Below are positions 11,266 to 21,120 of a stretch of 64,000 bases of DNA, one piece after another. The stretch covers positions 10,743,006-10,807,005 of the forward strand of contig NC_037673.1 of the NCBI RefSeq assembly GCF_003255815.1. Reading direction: 5' to 3'. Position 1 is the first letter of the stretch. Each line of letters opens with the position of its first letter. Source of the stretch: Theropithecus gelada (taxonomy: Eukaryota; Chordata; Mammalia; Primates; Cercopithecidae). The notes below the pieces were generated by a model. That model worked only from the letters and a program-made list of their open reading frames with translations. It did no database searches and had not been told where the DNA came from. The translations under genes were made by a program, and so were the position numbers.

Positions 11266-13815
11266 TTTTAGACCTAGAAAAGAAATGATCTTGTAGATAA
11301 AGATGGCTAGCTTCAAATCCAGGAAGGCTATTGCAGAGAAGAGAGATTAGACTTTTCCAGTACAGCTTTCGGAGTACAGAAGTTGCAAATAATGAGATTG
11401 TTGCTTAATACAAGTAAGAAGTTTTGGATGATCACAGTTACCCCAAAATGGGATAACATGCCTCATTAGGTTGTGATTACAGCTGACATTAAAGCCATTT
11501 GAGAAGAAAACGACTTTTGGAACGGTACTGCCTTTCTTCTCCTGCCACAAACCTTTTGCAGCGGTTATGCTGCCCCTGTTCCCATCCTCCCTGGCAGGGG
11601 GCTGTGGCGATGGGACTGAGTTCTCACCCCGGGGTGTGAGCCCGACACTGGCAACTTCTGTGCCACTTGCCTTCCCCTCTCCCCTCTCTCACCCTATGGG
11701 CTGGAATGAGAAATGGGCAGAGCCAGGGTCCTTTGCTTACACAGGCAGGAATGACATTTCTTTTGCAAGGCAAAGCAATGCGACAGGTATCAGGGTCACC
11801 TGCTGGCCTTGGGCCACCTGCCTGAGCACGTATGGCTCCATAAGAGGGAAAGGGATCCATGTGTAGTCTCAGCTCCTATAGTTTTGGGTCTCTCTGTTAG
11901 ACACTTAGCCTGTGTCCCAACCAATGCAAGTACTTCTTGGAGATGTTGTGCAGATTATTAAGGTATCATCTAAGAATTTATACATGATGATTTCTAAAAT
12001 ATTTTAATTCTATGTCTTCCTCCTCACCCATCTTCTGTCCTTCAAAACCAGCCATCCTGACAGTTCCCCAACCATAGTCAAACATAAGCACCCCATTATT
12101 TCAGTCACTTCATTTCTTTTTAAGTCCCAAGGTTCAAAAAAGACAAGAACTTTCCATCTCCTGCTTCTCTTGTACCCCGACATCCAGTCTGTTCCTATGG
12201 CACATCCTCTTTTCCTTTAGAAAATATCCTCTGCAATGACGCAGAACATTGAAGTTCTCTTTGTGGTTATCTAAAGACTGGCTTTAAAAGGGTGATGCAT
12301 TCTTTAGCCTGCAAGTGATCACATTCTCCTACACCTGTTGATGTTTCTTTAGGGGAAAATAACGCAAAAGGCCAAGCTTCACAAAAGTCAAAGGTTCCGA
12401 TGATATAAATATGCTTTGGTTCCAAATGCAGCATGAATCAAGCATAGTTTTATATCAATCAATACACCCTGCTAGAAGAATATTCTGGTTTGAATCAGAA
12501 TGTGTCTCTCTAGGTAACATAAAGTAGGTGAGCTAATGAAACAACATCCTGGCCTCTGTGCCTGGGTATGATAAGAAAATGAGCATGACAGATGGTGCTG
12601 AATTCTGTTCCACGGACATGTAACTCTCAATCCAATTTCCATCTCTCCCCTCACGCTTTCTCTTTTATCCATAATGTCCTTATCTCTTACCTTCTAATTG
12701 TGCAAGCTCCATAAATGCCTCTCAAGACTTGGTCTACAAGTTTCTTTCCCTTAATTCACGCTTTAAAATCTGTAGTATGTAATTCAGAACTGAATGAAGT
12801 TGCCAATTATAGTTTCATATTTCATCTTTACCCCTAGTACCTTCTTCCCATATCTTATGTTTTCCTTTGGAACTCTTCCTTTGCTAAGCCTACAATAGAT
12901 GTTTAATAAATAGATTTGAAACATGGATAATTAAAAGATATGGATCAGACATTTTTTTCAATGATATGCAAATTGTCAGTGAAGAACAAAATAGAAATCT
13001 ATTTCACCACTGATTAAAAACAATTCATAGAGATGAATGAATTTGGTTTTCTCACAAAGGAGCTTTTCAAAAGAAAAGCTTTTTTGAATTTTGAGCTTTG
13101 CTATTAGCAGCACTTATGATACTGGGTACAAAGATCTTCCTTTCATTTCACAACTGCATAATTTGGAAATTATTAAGAACAGCTCTTTCTCAACATTTTT
13201 AAATCATAGGTCAACTAAAACATCACCATTCATTTGTTCAGCCCATCCTTCTTGAATCTCTTCAAATGAAACATATTTTATAGCATCTTCAGCTCTTGAG
13301 TTTTAGCTCCATGAAATTCCTGTCAACACATCCTTTTTTTTTCCATGGAAACAGACAGACAATTATGCTTTTTGAACTCTACTAACAACAATGAAAAACA
13401 TTAAGATGGAAGACTCATATGACTATTCAAGAAAGAGTCTGGAAAGTCTCTAAAAGCTGCTTCCCTACAATGCACAGAAGTATCAGAAGGTATATTTCAG
13501 CAAACAGGAAACGTTCAGGATCTAAAGGAAAGAGGGTTTTACTTCACGCAGCAATATTTCGTTGAGCTTCTGGAGCCATTGATTCAGAATGGCCAGTTCC
13601 TTTCTAATTTATACCATGTTCCTTATTTCTGGCTGCCTGTTTAACTGAAGGACTCTTTCCTGGGCGAGACTTCATTTGTCTCCTGGAGGAATTCAAGAAG
13701 GAATTAACTAAGGATGCTGGGATAGGAATTTCAAACAAAATAGAATGGAAGCCAAAACACTGTAGATAAATGGCTTATGCTAACCCGTTATATAAAATGC
13801 TTCGGGAAGGACTTA
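11266..13815. other. Intronic sequence, mostly unassigned
   Basis: No gene was recognised. The stretch 12640-12930 ends in a motif (agatgtttaataaatag) that weakly resembles an L2 3' end. The rest is AT-rich unique-looking DNA. Confidence 0.4.
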
Positions 13816-14034
13816 ACAGTTGTCCCCTGAGCCATACGGGTTTACACTGCATGGGTCCACTAATATGCAGATTTTTTTTCAACCAAATGCCCATAAAAAG
13901 TACAGCATTTGTGAGATGCAAAACCCATGTATAAGGAGGGCTGACTAATTTCTGCAGGGCCTTGAATATTCACGGATTTTGCTATCTGCGGCAGTCCTGG
14001 AACCAATCCCCTGTGTATACTGAGGGATGACTCT
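13816..14034 (+). mobile_element. Tigger/pogo-related MITE (MER2/MER44-like)
   Basis: The left end (gttgtcccctgagccatac) and the reversed right end (agagtcatccctcagtatac) are imperfect terminal inverted repeats of about 20 bp. Inner blocks such as gcatgggtccactaatatgc and ttcacggattttgctatctg match my memory of Tigger-mobilised elements. It is non-autonomous, and the orientation is arbitrary. Confidence 0.65.
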
Positions 14035-14577
14035 CATTGATCTAGAACCTCCACTTCATTTTGCACTCTGTTTCAACTTAAACACACTTCCTCTTAGGGA
14101 ACAGGAAAATTTTGAAAGAAAAATATATAGGGTACACCTTATAAAACTTAAAGTGCAAAGTAATGAATACTTAAGGGAAGTTAGAAAGGCCTTGGGGGAA
14201 ATCTAGAAATAGACTCTAACTTAGTAGAGACAGCTATTAAACATTTATTTTTTTCCCCATTGCTTAGAAAAAGACAAATTTTCCCTCTGGCAAGATGGGT
14301 CTCGTTCCCTATGATGCAAGCCCCTTACTGTGGGCCCATGTCCTTGGCCAGTGAGTGGCTGGTGACCTGGGGGATGGGGGCTGTAGATGGGGATGGAGGC
14401 AGCAATGATCTTGGCTTTCCCACTCCCTGCAAGTGGCCAGGGGGCTGCAGGTGGGTGCTGTGGGCAGTTGCTGATGGAAGCCCTTTTGCAGTCCTGTCTG
14501 TGCTTCCTGAATCCCTGCATGGAGACCAATGCCTATGCCATTCTCCCTGCTTATTGGTGATGTCCTCTACCCTCTAT

Positions 14578-14880
14578 ATATTTTTTTTTTTGAGATGGAG
14601 TCTCGCTCTGTTGCCTAGGCGACAGTCCAGTAGTGCGATCTCAGCTCACCTCAACCTCTGTCTCCTGGGTTCAAGCAATTCTCCTGCCTCAGCCTCCTAA
14701 GTAGCTGAGATTATACGCACTGCTACCACACCCAGCCTTTTTTTTTTCTTTGTATTATTAGTAGAGACTGGGTTTCACCATGTTGGCCAGGCTGGTCTCA
14801 AACTCCTGACCTCAGGTGATCTGCCCACCTCAGCCTCCCAAAATGCTGGGATTACAGGTGTGAGCCACTGTGCATGGCCT
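14578..14880 (-). mobile_element. Alu SINE
   Basis: A full-length Alu lies in minus orientation, with the poly-T at 14581-14591 and the 5' end at 14880. Near-identical flanks tctaccctctat (14566-14577) and tctacccctat (14881 on) are the target-site duplication, with a one-base indel. The 146-codon plus-strand frame that starts upstream runs into this Alu and is spurious. Confidence 0.93.
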
Positions 14881-14892
14881 TCTACCCCTATT

Positions 14893-15746
14893 TGTTAACT
14901 CGGATTTAAACTCCCATGCTTGTGGGGCTTGTCACAATAAAACAACAACTTTTGGGAAACGTCAAAAAAAAATTCTCCCCTCCTAAACAAAAGAGTAAAG
15001 TTTGGCATTCCTTATTGAGAAGATTTTGGAAATGAGGCCTTGAATGGAACTTTCTAGATGTGACTTTTTTCTCTTAAGGCATTTTTGAGCCATGTTGGGG
15101 GTGAAGACTCTTTGGAAGTGTGTGATATGAATTCCTGCCTGCCTTGTGAGAGTGCAGTGAACAAATGCCGAGCATCGTGGTGATCCACATTTGTCACCGG
15201 AAGCACCATCTTCTTCCCTCTGGCCAGTAACACCGCGAGGTTCTCAGGGGCAGAGTGACATGGGTCAGACAGTTAAGTCTCCTATTCAATGTTCCTAGTC
15301 TGCAACGGTTCTTGATTCCCTGAATGATGTGCTCTGCATCTCTCTTTTTATATATATATATCTTTCCATATATATATCTATCTTTCCATATTTTTTTTTC
15401 CAAAATTACTTGTTAACATTTGTTGATGCTTTTTTCTTCCCCCCAATCCCTCTGTCATTACTTTGTAGTCTACTGTAGAATACTGAAGCTCAGGAGAATG
15501 AGCCTATTTCCTTTTCTGTAAGATGATTTAGGGTAACACCCTGCGAGCATGGGTCTGTCCAGTCCAGAAACTTCACGGATCTTAGGAGCTACTCAGGGGA
15601 CATATCACCTCTTTTCTGGCTTCTTTACTGATTCTCGTTTCAGTTGTGTTTCAATGACTGAGGCTGTGGGAAAGTGCCCTCCACGTCTGTGACGCGTCTC
15701 AGGGCCCCGCAATGAGTGTTTGGGCTCAGGGCCCAGGTGAAGCCAG
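14893..15746. other. CTNND2: Intronic sequence downstream of the 85-nt exon
   Basis: No further gene is visible. At 15347-15391 there are interrupted TA repeats with the duplicated unit atctttccatat, a likely length-variable site. No polyadenylation site can be claimed. Confidence 0.5.
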
Positions 15747-15752
15747 CCTTAC
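15747..15752 (-). promoter_or_regulatory. CTNND2: 5' splice donor GTAAGG
   Basis: The plus-strand bases ccttac read GTAAGG on the minus strand, directly after the AAAAAG codons that end the exon. It is a good U1 donor with one departure at position +6. Confidence 0.88.
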
Positions 15753-15837
15753 CTTTTTGTAGAGACTCCTCAGATCTCGGTACTGCCACATGCTGTTGAG
15801 GACCTGAGATGCGGCCTTGACCACTTTTGGAGAGTGT
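15753..15837 (-). CDS. CTNND2: CTNND2 (delta-catenin) internal coding exon, 85 nt
   Basis: This is the next CTNND2 exon downstream in the gene. The first base, A, completes the Lys codon left open by the exon at 20517-20727. Then 28 codons follow, starting HSPKVVKAASQVLNSMW and ending QYRDLRSLYKK, and the exon closes in phase 0. This is the last helical part of the delta-catenin ARM domain before the serine/arginine-rich C-terminal tail. The acceptor is a pyrimidine-rich stretch ending TTCATCAG|ACACTC and the donor is AAAAAG|GTAAGG. A CTCAC branch-point-like motif lies about 32 nt upstream of the AG. The exon is too short for most ORF finders. Its 85 nt length means that skipping it would shift the frame. 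I did not find the following exon (expected to begin Asp-Gly-Trp) in 1-15752. Confidence 0.94.
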
Positions 15838-15872
15838 CTGATGAAGGAAAGACAGGAAAGGCAAGATGTGAG
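15838..15872 (-). promoter_or_regulatory. CTNND2: 3' splice acceptor, tract and likely branch point
   Basis: Read on the minus strand, CTCAC is followed by a C/T-rich run containing CTTTCCTGTCTTTCCTTC and then ATCAG, immediately before the exon. The A in CTCAC is about 32 nt upstream of the AG, the usual branch-point distance. A Tigger1 remnant begins some 10 bp further upstream. Confidence 0.8.
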
Positions 15873-15880
15873 TGGGACAG

Positions 15881-16998
15881 CTGTGTCACATTTCTATAAT
15901 TCTTGTAGTATTTCAAACTTCTTCATTATTATTATATCTATCATGGTGATCTGTGATCAGCGGTCCCTCATGTTATTACCATAATTGTTTTGGAGTACCA
16001 CGAACTGCGCCCACCTAAGACAGCAACTGTAATCAATAAATGTTGTTCCTTCCGACTGTTCCACAGACTGGCCCTTCCTCCTCTCTCTCCTCTGGCCTCC
16101 CTCTTCCGTGAGACAAAACAATGTAGAAATTAGGCTAATTAATAACCCTACAATGGCTCCCAAGTGTTCACATGAAAGGAAGGGTTGCACATCTCTCACT
16201 TTAAATCAAAAGCAAGAGATGATTAAGCTTAGTGAGGAAGGCATGCCAGAACCCAAGACGGGCCAAAAGCTGGGCCTCTTGTGGCAAAAAGTGAGCCAAG
16301 TTATGAATGCAAAGGAAACGTTCTTGAAGAAATTTAAAAGTAATACCCCAGTGAACACATGAATAATAAGAAAGTAAAACAGGCTTATTGCTGATATGGA
16401 GAAAGTTTGAGTGGTTTGGATAAAAGATCAAATCAGTCACAACATTCCCTTTAGCTAAAACCTAATCCACAGCAAGGCCCTAACTCTCCTAATTTGTTTT
16501 TTTTTTTTTTAGACTGAGTCTTGCTCTGTTGCCCAGGCTGGAGTGCAGTGGCGAGATCTTGGCTCACTGCAATCTCTGCCTCCCGGGTTCTAGTGATTCT
16601 CCTTCCTCAGCCTCCCAAGTAGCTGGGATTACAGTGCGTGCTACCACGCCCAGCTAATTTTTGTATTTTTAGTAGAGATGGGGTTTCACCATGTTGATCA
16701 GGCTGGTCTCGAACTCCTGACCTCGTGATCCACCCACCTCAGCCTCTCAAAGAGCTGGGATTACAGGCGTGATCCACCGTGCCCAGCCAACTCTCTTAAT
16801 TTTATGAAGGCTTGGCGAGGTAAAAAAGCTACAGGAGAAAAGTTTAAAGCTAGCAGAAGTTGATTCATGACTTTTAAGGAAAGAAGATATTTCTATAACA
16901 TAAACCAAAAAATTTGTGTGACTTGCTTTATTGAGATATTTGTTTATTGTAGTAGTGTGGAACCCAACCTACAATATCTCTAAGGTATGCCTGTAATT
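15881..16998 (+). mobile_element. Tigger1 DNA transposon remnant, internally deleted, split by an Alu
   Basis: The sequence follows Tigger1 from the region before the transposase start (ttcattattattatatctat, then ggtgatctgtgatcag) through the ORF start at 16153 (ATGGCTCCCAAGTG). It ends at the 3' terminal repeat (aatatctctaaggtatgcctg). The frame 16153-16362 encodes a CENP-B-like helix-turn-helix N-terminus, including LTLNQKQEMIKLSEEGM and LGLLWQKVSQV, then stops. Most of the transposase (DDE domain) is missing: sequence near the N-terminal coding part joins the 3' end around 16905. The 5' terminal repeat is absent. An Alu (16496-16788) interrupts it. It cannot encode a working transposase. 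It lies in the CTNND2 intron just behind the 85-nt exon's branch point. Confidence 0.88.
16496..16788 (-). mobile_element. Alu SINE (AluY/Sc-like) inside Tigger1
   Basis: A full Alu lies in minus orientation with a 5' T-run. The target-site duplication aactctcctaattt (16482-16495) / aactctcttaattt (16789-16802) is inside Tigger1 sequence, which resumes correctly on the far side. The cctcgtgatccaccc segment suggests a younger subfamily. Confidence 0.95.
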
Positions 16999-16999
16999 C

Positions 17000-19995
17000 C
17001 TTTGACTTAAAGACAGAGAATTTTAGATCTTTTCATGAATCCAGATGAAGCTGCATTTCATTCTCATATAGTCAATGCTGAACAAAGATTAAATGTGATG
17101 TTTTGTTGTATTTTATCATTTAGCTAAATATTTGTTCATGACAATAGCCAAGCAACTCTAGAAAAACATATATTAATATTCAGGTCATGATAGTGTAGTT
17201 GAAACATAATTAGTATGCAAAAATGCCTCTGAGTAGAAACAAAAGTGTAGTCTTTTGTTTCTATCTTTTGCATAGTTACAAAACCAAAAAAGACTGTGAA
17301 TGTGTAATGAACAGCAGGTTTTAACCTCTCAATTAAAATGCCAATACATCACAGTATTATACTAACATGTGAAGGTCAAAGAAACTTTGCTTTCTTTTTA
17401 GACTTTAATTTTGATGCATTCACTAGACGGGTGCCATAGGAATTTCTACCTGAAAAACTCTTCTAAGTATGGATTGAAGGGCTTGGACAACTGAGTGTTT
17501 CTAATGTGACAAGTGATTATAACCCAAGCCACAATACACAGTTCTTTACTGACAGTAACAGTGGAGACTGTTAATAGCTTTTCCATCTTATGACAAAATA
17601 CAGTGACACATTCAACACTACGTCCCATATAACTGTTAAAATTGGGGGGAAAAAAACCCAAATGTATTCTTGAGACAGATGAACATGATAGAATGTCCAT
17701 AATGGATGTTTAAAATAATGTGGAAGGAATAAATAATCAAGATTTCAAAATGGCGAGTACAAGACTACTATAAGAGTTAATAACAATTACACAATTGGAG
17801 TTTGATCTTCACCAGAGCTGTCATGTCAGGGGTAGTGAGGACTTCAGTTGGTGCAGTTCATTGTGGCTGTCAACACAGCTGTGCCAGCGGCCAGATCACA
17901 GAACACCAGCCCCCTTGGTTGTGTCCGCCAGACACTGTGAGTTGTGCAGTTCTGATAGACTGTGACTGGCAACTCGCCAGTCTGACTCATTAACATCACT
18001 GCCTATTTAAGCTTGTATATATATATATAAAGAACATGTATAAATACATAAAAATAGAGCATCATAGCAAGGCACGTTTCTTCCATCTGTGTTTTCCCAT
18101 ACTATCACAAACAAAATCAGGTTTGAACGGAACTTATTTCTAGAAATAAGTTTTTAAGGAATAATTTAGGGTGGGCAGATTAGCAATCATTTTATAAATA
18201 AGCTATTCCGTATTTGTATTCCTACTGTTCCTAATTATTAAATTATCCTCAGTTCCAAAAATTTGATTTTCAATAAAGAAATTCTATTTCCTTACAATTT
18301 GTCTAGAAGTCCACGGGAATCTCCATGCCTACTATCATAATAGAATTGAGTCAGAAATGGTGAGTTTCATGCTCAAATTTGGAGCAATTCTGAATTCATT
18401 TTGTTTTAAGAGCAGTGAAAAGCAATAATAAAACTGAAGTGTAGGTAGGAGACGAGGATAAATGTAGTTATAAAAACCTTGTTTTGATCTCCAAATTAGT
18501 CAGTATATATACTAAAAAAGAGATAAACTACATGAAACAGTGAATGAGACTGACTAAGCGGGAGAACTGTAACCAGGAAGATGCTTGATTCAATCCAATT
18601 TAACACTTCTTATTAAACTCGTACATCTAGACTGTTGGCATTGGAAAAAGAGATAAAGGAACAACAAGATAGAATGAGCACCTATTCTATAAAGAAATTT
18701 TCAGCCAAATTAAAGGGCATTTATGGGATCATCTTTAGTGAAAAAAATCTTCCCATGAACAATAATCAAGATTGGACCCAGCTTATCAGGACCTTAGCAG
18801 CATGGATATGTATCATTTCATAGATGGTTTCTTCAAGTGATTTTTAAATTAGTTTCACCAAATAATTTTCTTTGACCATAGGTCTCAATAAAACCTTTTT
18901 TTTTTCCTCTTTAGGCCCATTTAGTGATGCTTATTGCTGTAGGAATGCTTATACAGTTGGAGAGAATTAATATATGCCAAACCACTCCTCAAAGCTCTCT
19001 AACTGTATAATTCAGAGGAAATACTTTAATCTTTGAATGTCTCATGAATATAGACAAAAATATATCAGATTGTTTTGCAGACTATGGTTTTATTATGTGT
19101 GTAGGTGTGTATGCTCAAAAAAAAGCATTACCATATTAAGCTCTTAATGCTCAAAACAGGTAAGCGCTTCAATTAGAGATTCCAAAGGTCTATTGAAGCT
19201 AAATAAAAAAGAAAATCATATGGTTTCCTGCCTACGTAGTATAGCGCTTAATTGTAAAGTACAATATCATAAGATATAGTTCGAGCCGACAATCTCCACT
19301 GTGCAATTATTACATGAGTCCAGTGGGGCTTTTCTACTTGATATGAGAAAACATTCAAATCCAAATGCAAAATTGTTGATTGAGTGAGCCTATTTGGAGG
19401 TCTCTGGGTGCTTAAACAGGAACTCTGAATCTTCTATAATACATTGGTACTATCCTGAATTAAGTGAAATAATGAGACAGAATTTCCAGAAAGTCTCAAA
19501 GTACGTCCCTCGAGTGTTTAATAACAAAAGAAAAATGACTTAACATTTACAGGTAAAAGCATGGGGGGTGAGGGTGGCTTGGCAGGGTATGAAAAGTCAA
19601 GAAACAGACTCTTGATAACAAAATGTTTACCCTTTTAATCTTATTTAATTACATCGAGGGACTTCCAAGGGGCAAAATTTAATTAAGGTTAGTGGAGGTT
19701 TCTGTGAAATTGACACCTTGCTGATACACCGATGCGCTGGCTTGTGAATCTATTCTCTGGCTGTATATAGTAAGATACTGTTGGTTCTTAAAAACTGGGA
19801 GGCATTCTTATTCAAGGAGGTGCAGTTGCTTTGACACCAAGTCTCATCTCTTTTTGTTCTATCTGCACGAAGGCCCTCCTTTCTCACCACTATCGGCACT
19901 GCCTGGGAAATTTCCACTCATTCTTTAAGATTCGATTAACACCTCTTCCAGCTAGCATATTGTGACAGCCTCTCCCTTAGGTTTAGACTGGAAAG
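17000..19995. other. CTNND2: Repeat-poor intronic block
   Basis: I recognise no transposon here except a weak L2-like trace at 19900-19985. It contains two hairpin-capable inverted repeats (17214-17274 and 18949-19010), a 22 bp perfect palindrome (18131-18152) and a short TA repeat at 18016-18030. No coding potential is supported. Confidence 0.5.
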
Positions 19996-20004
19996 TATAG
20001 GCAT

Positions 20005-20100
20005 AGTGACTTGTTAAATTAAATATTTGCCCCACATCTCATAGCTTGTAAGGGAGGGTACTGGATTAGAACTGAGTTCTCTGACTCCATCACGCCCTGT
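20005..20100 (-). mobile_element. MIR SINE fragment
   Basis: This is a diverged reverse-strand MIR: gtgacttgttaaa, catctcatagcttgtaaggg and gaactgagttctctgactcc follow the MIR core order. It lies in the CTNND2 intron, 417 bp from the 211-nt exon. Confidence 0.6.
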
Positions 20101-20510
20101 CTCCTCCCCCATCCTTCCTGCACAGTGACTTGCTATGACTTGGTGGCTACTGTGATGTTGGTAAGGTGGACCTGACTTGGTTGCAGAGTTGAAGAGGCAC
20201 AGAGCAGAAGGATGTAGAGACATCATCAACACACTGACTTCCCACCACAGAGGAACAAAACAAAATGCCTTCACGTATCCAGGTTGAACTCGTGCTGCTG
20301 CCATGTGGAAGGAGCACAAGGGTGTGCTGGATCATCAAGTCCATTTTACCAACAGTAAGAGAGAAGACTGGAAACCATGTTCCACTTTCCTTCTCTTGAT
20401 TCTCAGAGACAAATGCTTTCCAGTGACAGTCATAGTACTACCCATAATTGGAGTTGAAAGGCACGTTCAGAACCAATTTTACCAGGACAGAGATATGGCG
20501 TCACCAAGTA

Positions 20511-20516
20511 ACTTAC
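20511..20516 (-). promoter_or_regulatory. CTNND2: 5' splice donor GTAAGT
   Basis: The plus-strand hexamer acttac is GTAAGT on the minus strand, a perfect match to the intron side of the U1-type donor consensus. It directly follows the coding bases ATAA. Confidence 0.9.
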
Positions 20517-20727
20517 TTATCTCCTTTGCTTTTGGAGATGCCGACCAACTTCTCGATGCCACCGGCATCCCGTAAGGCCTTGGCATTCTCCATGTTCTTG
20601 GTTATCACTTCGTGCAGCGTGCAGCAGACGGCTGTCACTGTGTCATCCGACATGGCCTTGCTTGCCGTGTTGTTGCTGTTGTTCCCTCCTGGAAGCCTGT
20701 GGACTAGGTCTCGCATGGCGTATTTGC
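20517..20727 (-). CDS. CTNND2: CTNND2 (delta-catenin) internal coding exon, 211 nt
   Basis: Delta-catenin is a neuronal p120-family armadillo protein that binds the juxtamembrane tail of cadherins at adherens junctions and synapses. Read on the minus strand, the exon starts with GC (completing a Gly codon), runs through 69 full codons and ends with AA of a Lys codon. The peptide begins KYAMRDLVHRLPGG, continues through a TVTAVCCTLHEVI helix and ends GGIEKLVGISKSKGD, a typical ARM-repeat helix pattern that I recognise as delta-catenin. The acceptor reads TTTGCCAG|GC and the donor ATAA|GTAAGT. The open frame continues past the acceptor into intron, so splice signals, not the ORF limits, set the ends. 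The split Lys codon is finished by the first base of the exon at 15753-15837. The length is not a multiple of three. Identity is from memory of the protein; ARVCF or p120 are less likely because of the NNSNNTASKAMSDD insert. Confidence 0.95.
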
Positions 20728-20745
20728 CTGGCAAAGAAAATAAAG
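20728..20745 (-). promoter_or_regulatory. CTNND2: 3' splice acceptor of the 211-nt exon
   Basis: On the minus strand a T-rich tract containing TTTATTTTCTTTG ends in CCAG, directly before GCAAATACGCC of the exon. No competing NAG lies next to it. Confidence 0.85.
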
Positions 20746-20934
20746 AGAAGAGTTGAAAGGAGGTCAAGGTGAAGGCAGAGATAGTGGCAGAGGTGGGTAT
20801 GGGGGAGAAGAGAATACAAGAGACCATGTTTATGCAGTATTGTTTGTTTCCCATCACTGAATGTTCTCTATTGGGTAGTTCAGGACACATCTACAGAGAA
20901 AAGCAGTCATTCCTCTTGGCAGTGCATCCACTCT

Positions 20935-21120
20935 GCTGCTACATTGACCTGGGATCAAATCACTGGCCAAGTTATTTCATGCTTCTGAAGACTCAGTTTT
21001 TTCAATCTCTAAAGTAAGACAATAATGGTGCCTGCCATACAAGGTTGCCATAAAGCATAAATGACTGCATGTATGGAAATGAACAAGGACACAGGACTCA
21101 ACAGGTATTAGCTATTATTA
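20935..21120 (+). mobile_element. MIR SINE
   Basis: The order is tgggatcaaatcactggcc, ctgaagactcagttttttca, taatggtgcctgcc, gcataaatgactgcatgta, caggtattagctattatta. This matches a plus-strand MIR from its core to its 3' end. Confidence 0.8.

Larger units (their letters stand above)
15838..20516 (-). other. CTNND2: CTNND2 intron between the two exons
   Basis: This 4,679 bp GT-AG intron is flanked by codon halves AA|A that join to give Lys, which supports direct splicing of the two exons. It holds a Tigger1 DNA-transposon remnant with an Alu inside at the 3' (low-coordinate) end and MIR and L2-like scraps near the 5' end. The block 17.0-19.8 kb has little recognisable repeat content. I saw no further exon in it. 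Confidence 0.85.

Noticed and set aside
14260..14700. 146-codon plus-strand frame
   Set aside because: Its last third is translated Alu sequence, and the remainder has no family resemblance.
19232..19306. tRNA-like stretch with a TTCGA T-loop motif (agttcgagccga)
   Set aside because: I could not form a consistent acceptor, D and anticodon arm, and it did not match mitochondrial tRNAs that I could compare from memory.
15753..20727. Circular-RNA formation by inverted Alus around the exons
   Set aside because: The nearest flanking Alus (14578, 16496, 24059) all share one orientation; opposite-strand Alus are more than 10 kb away, so the sequence gives no special support.
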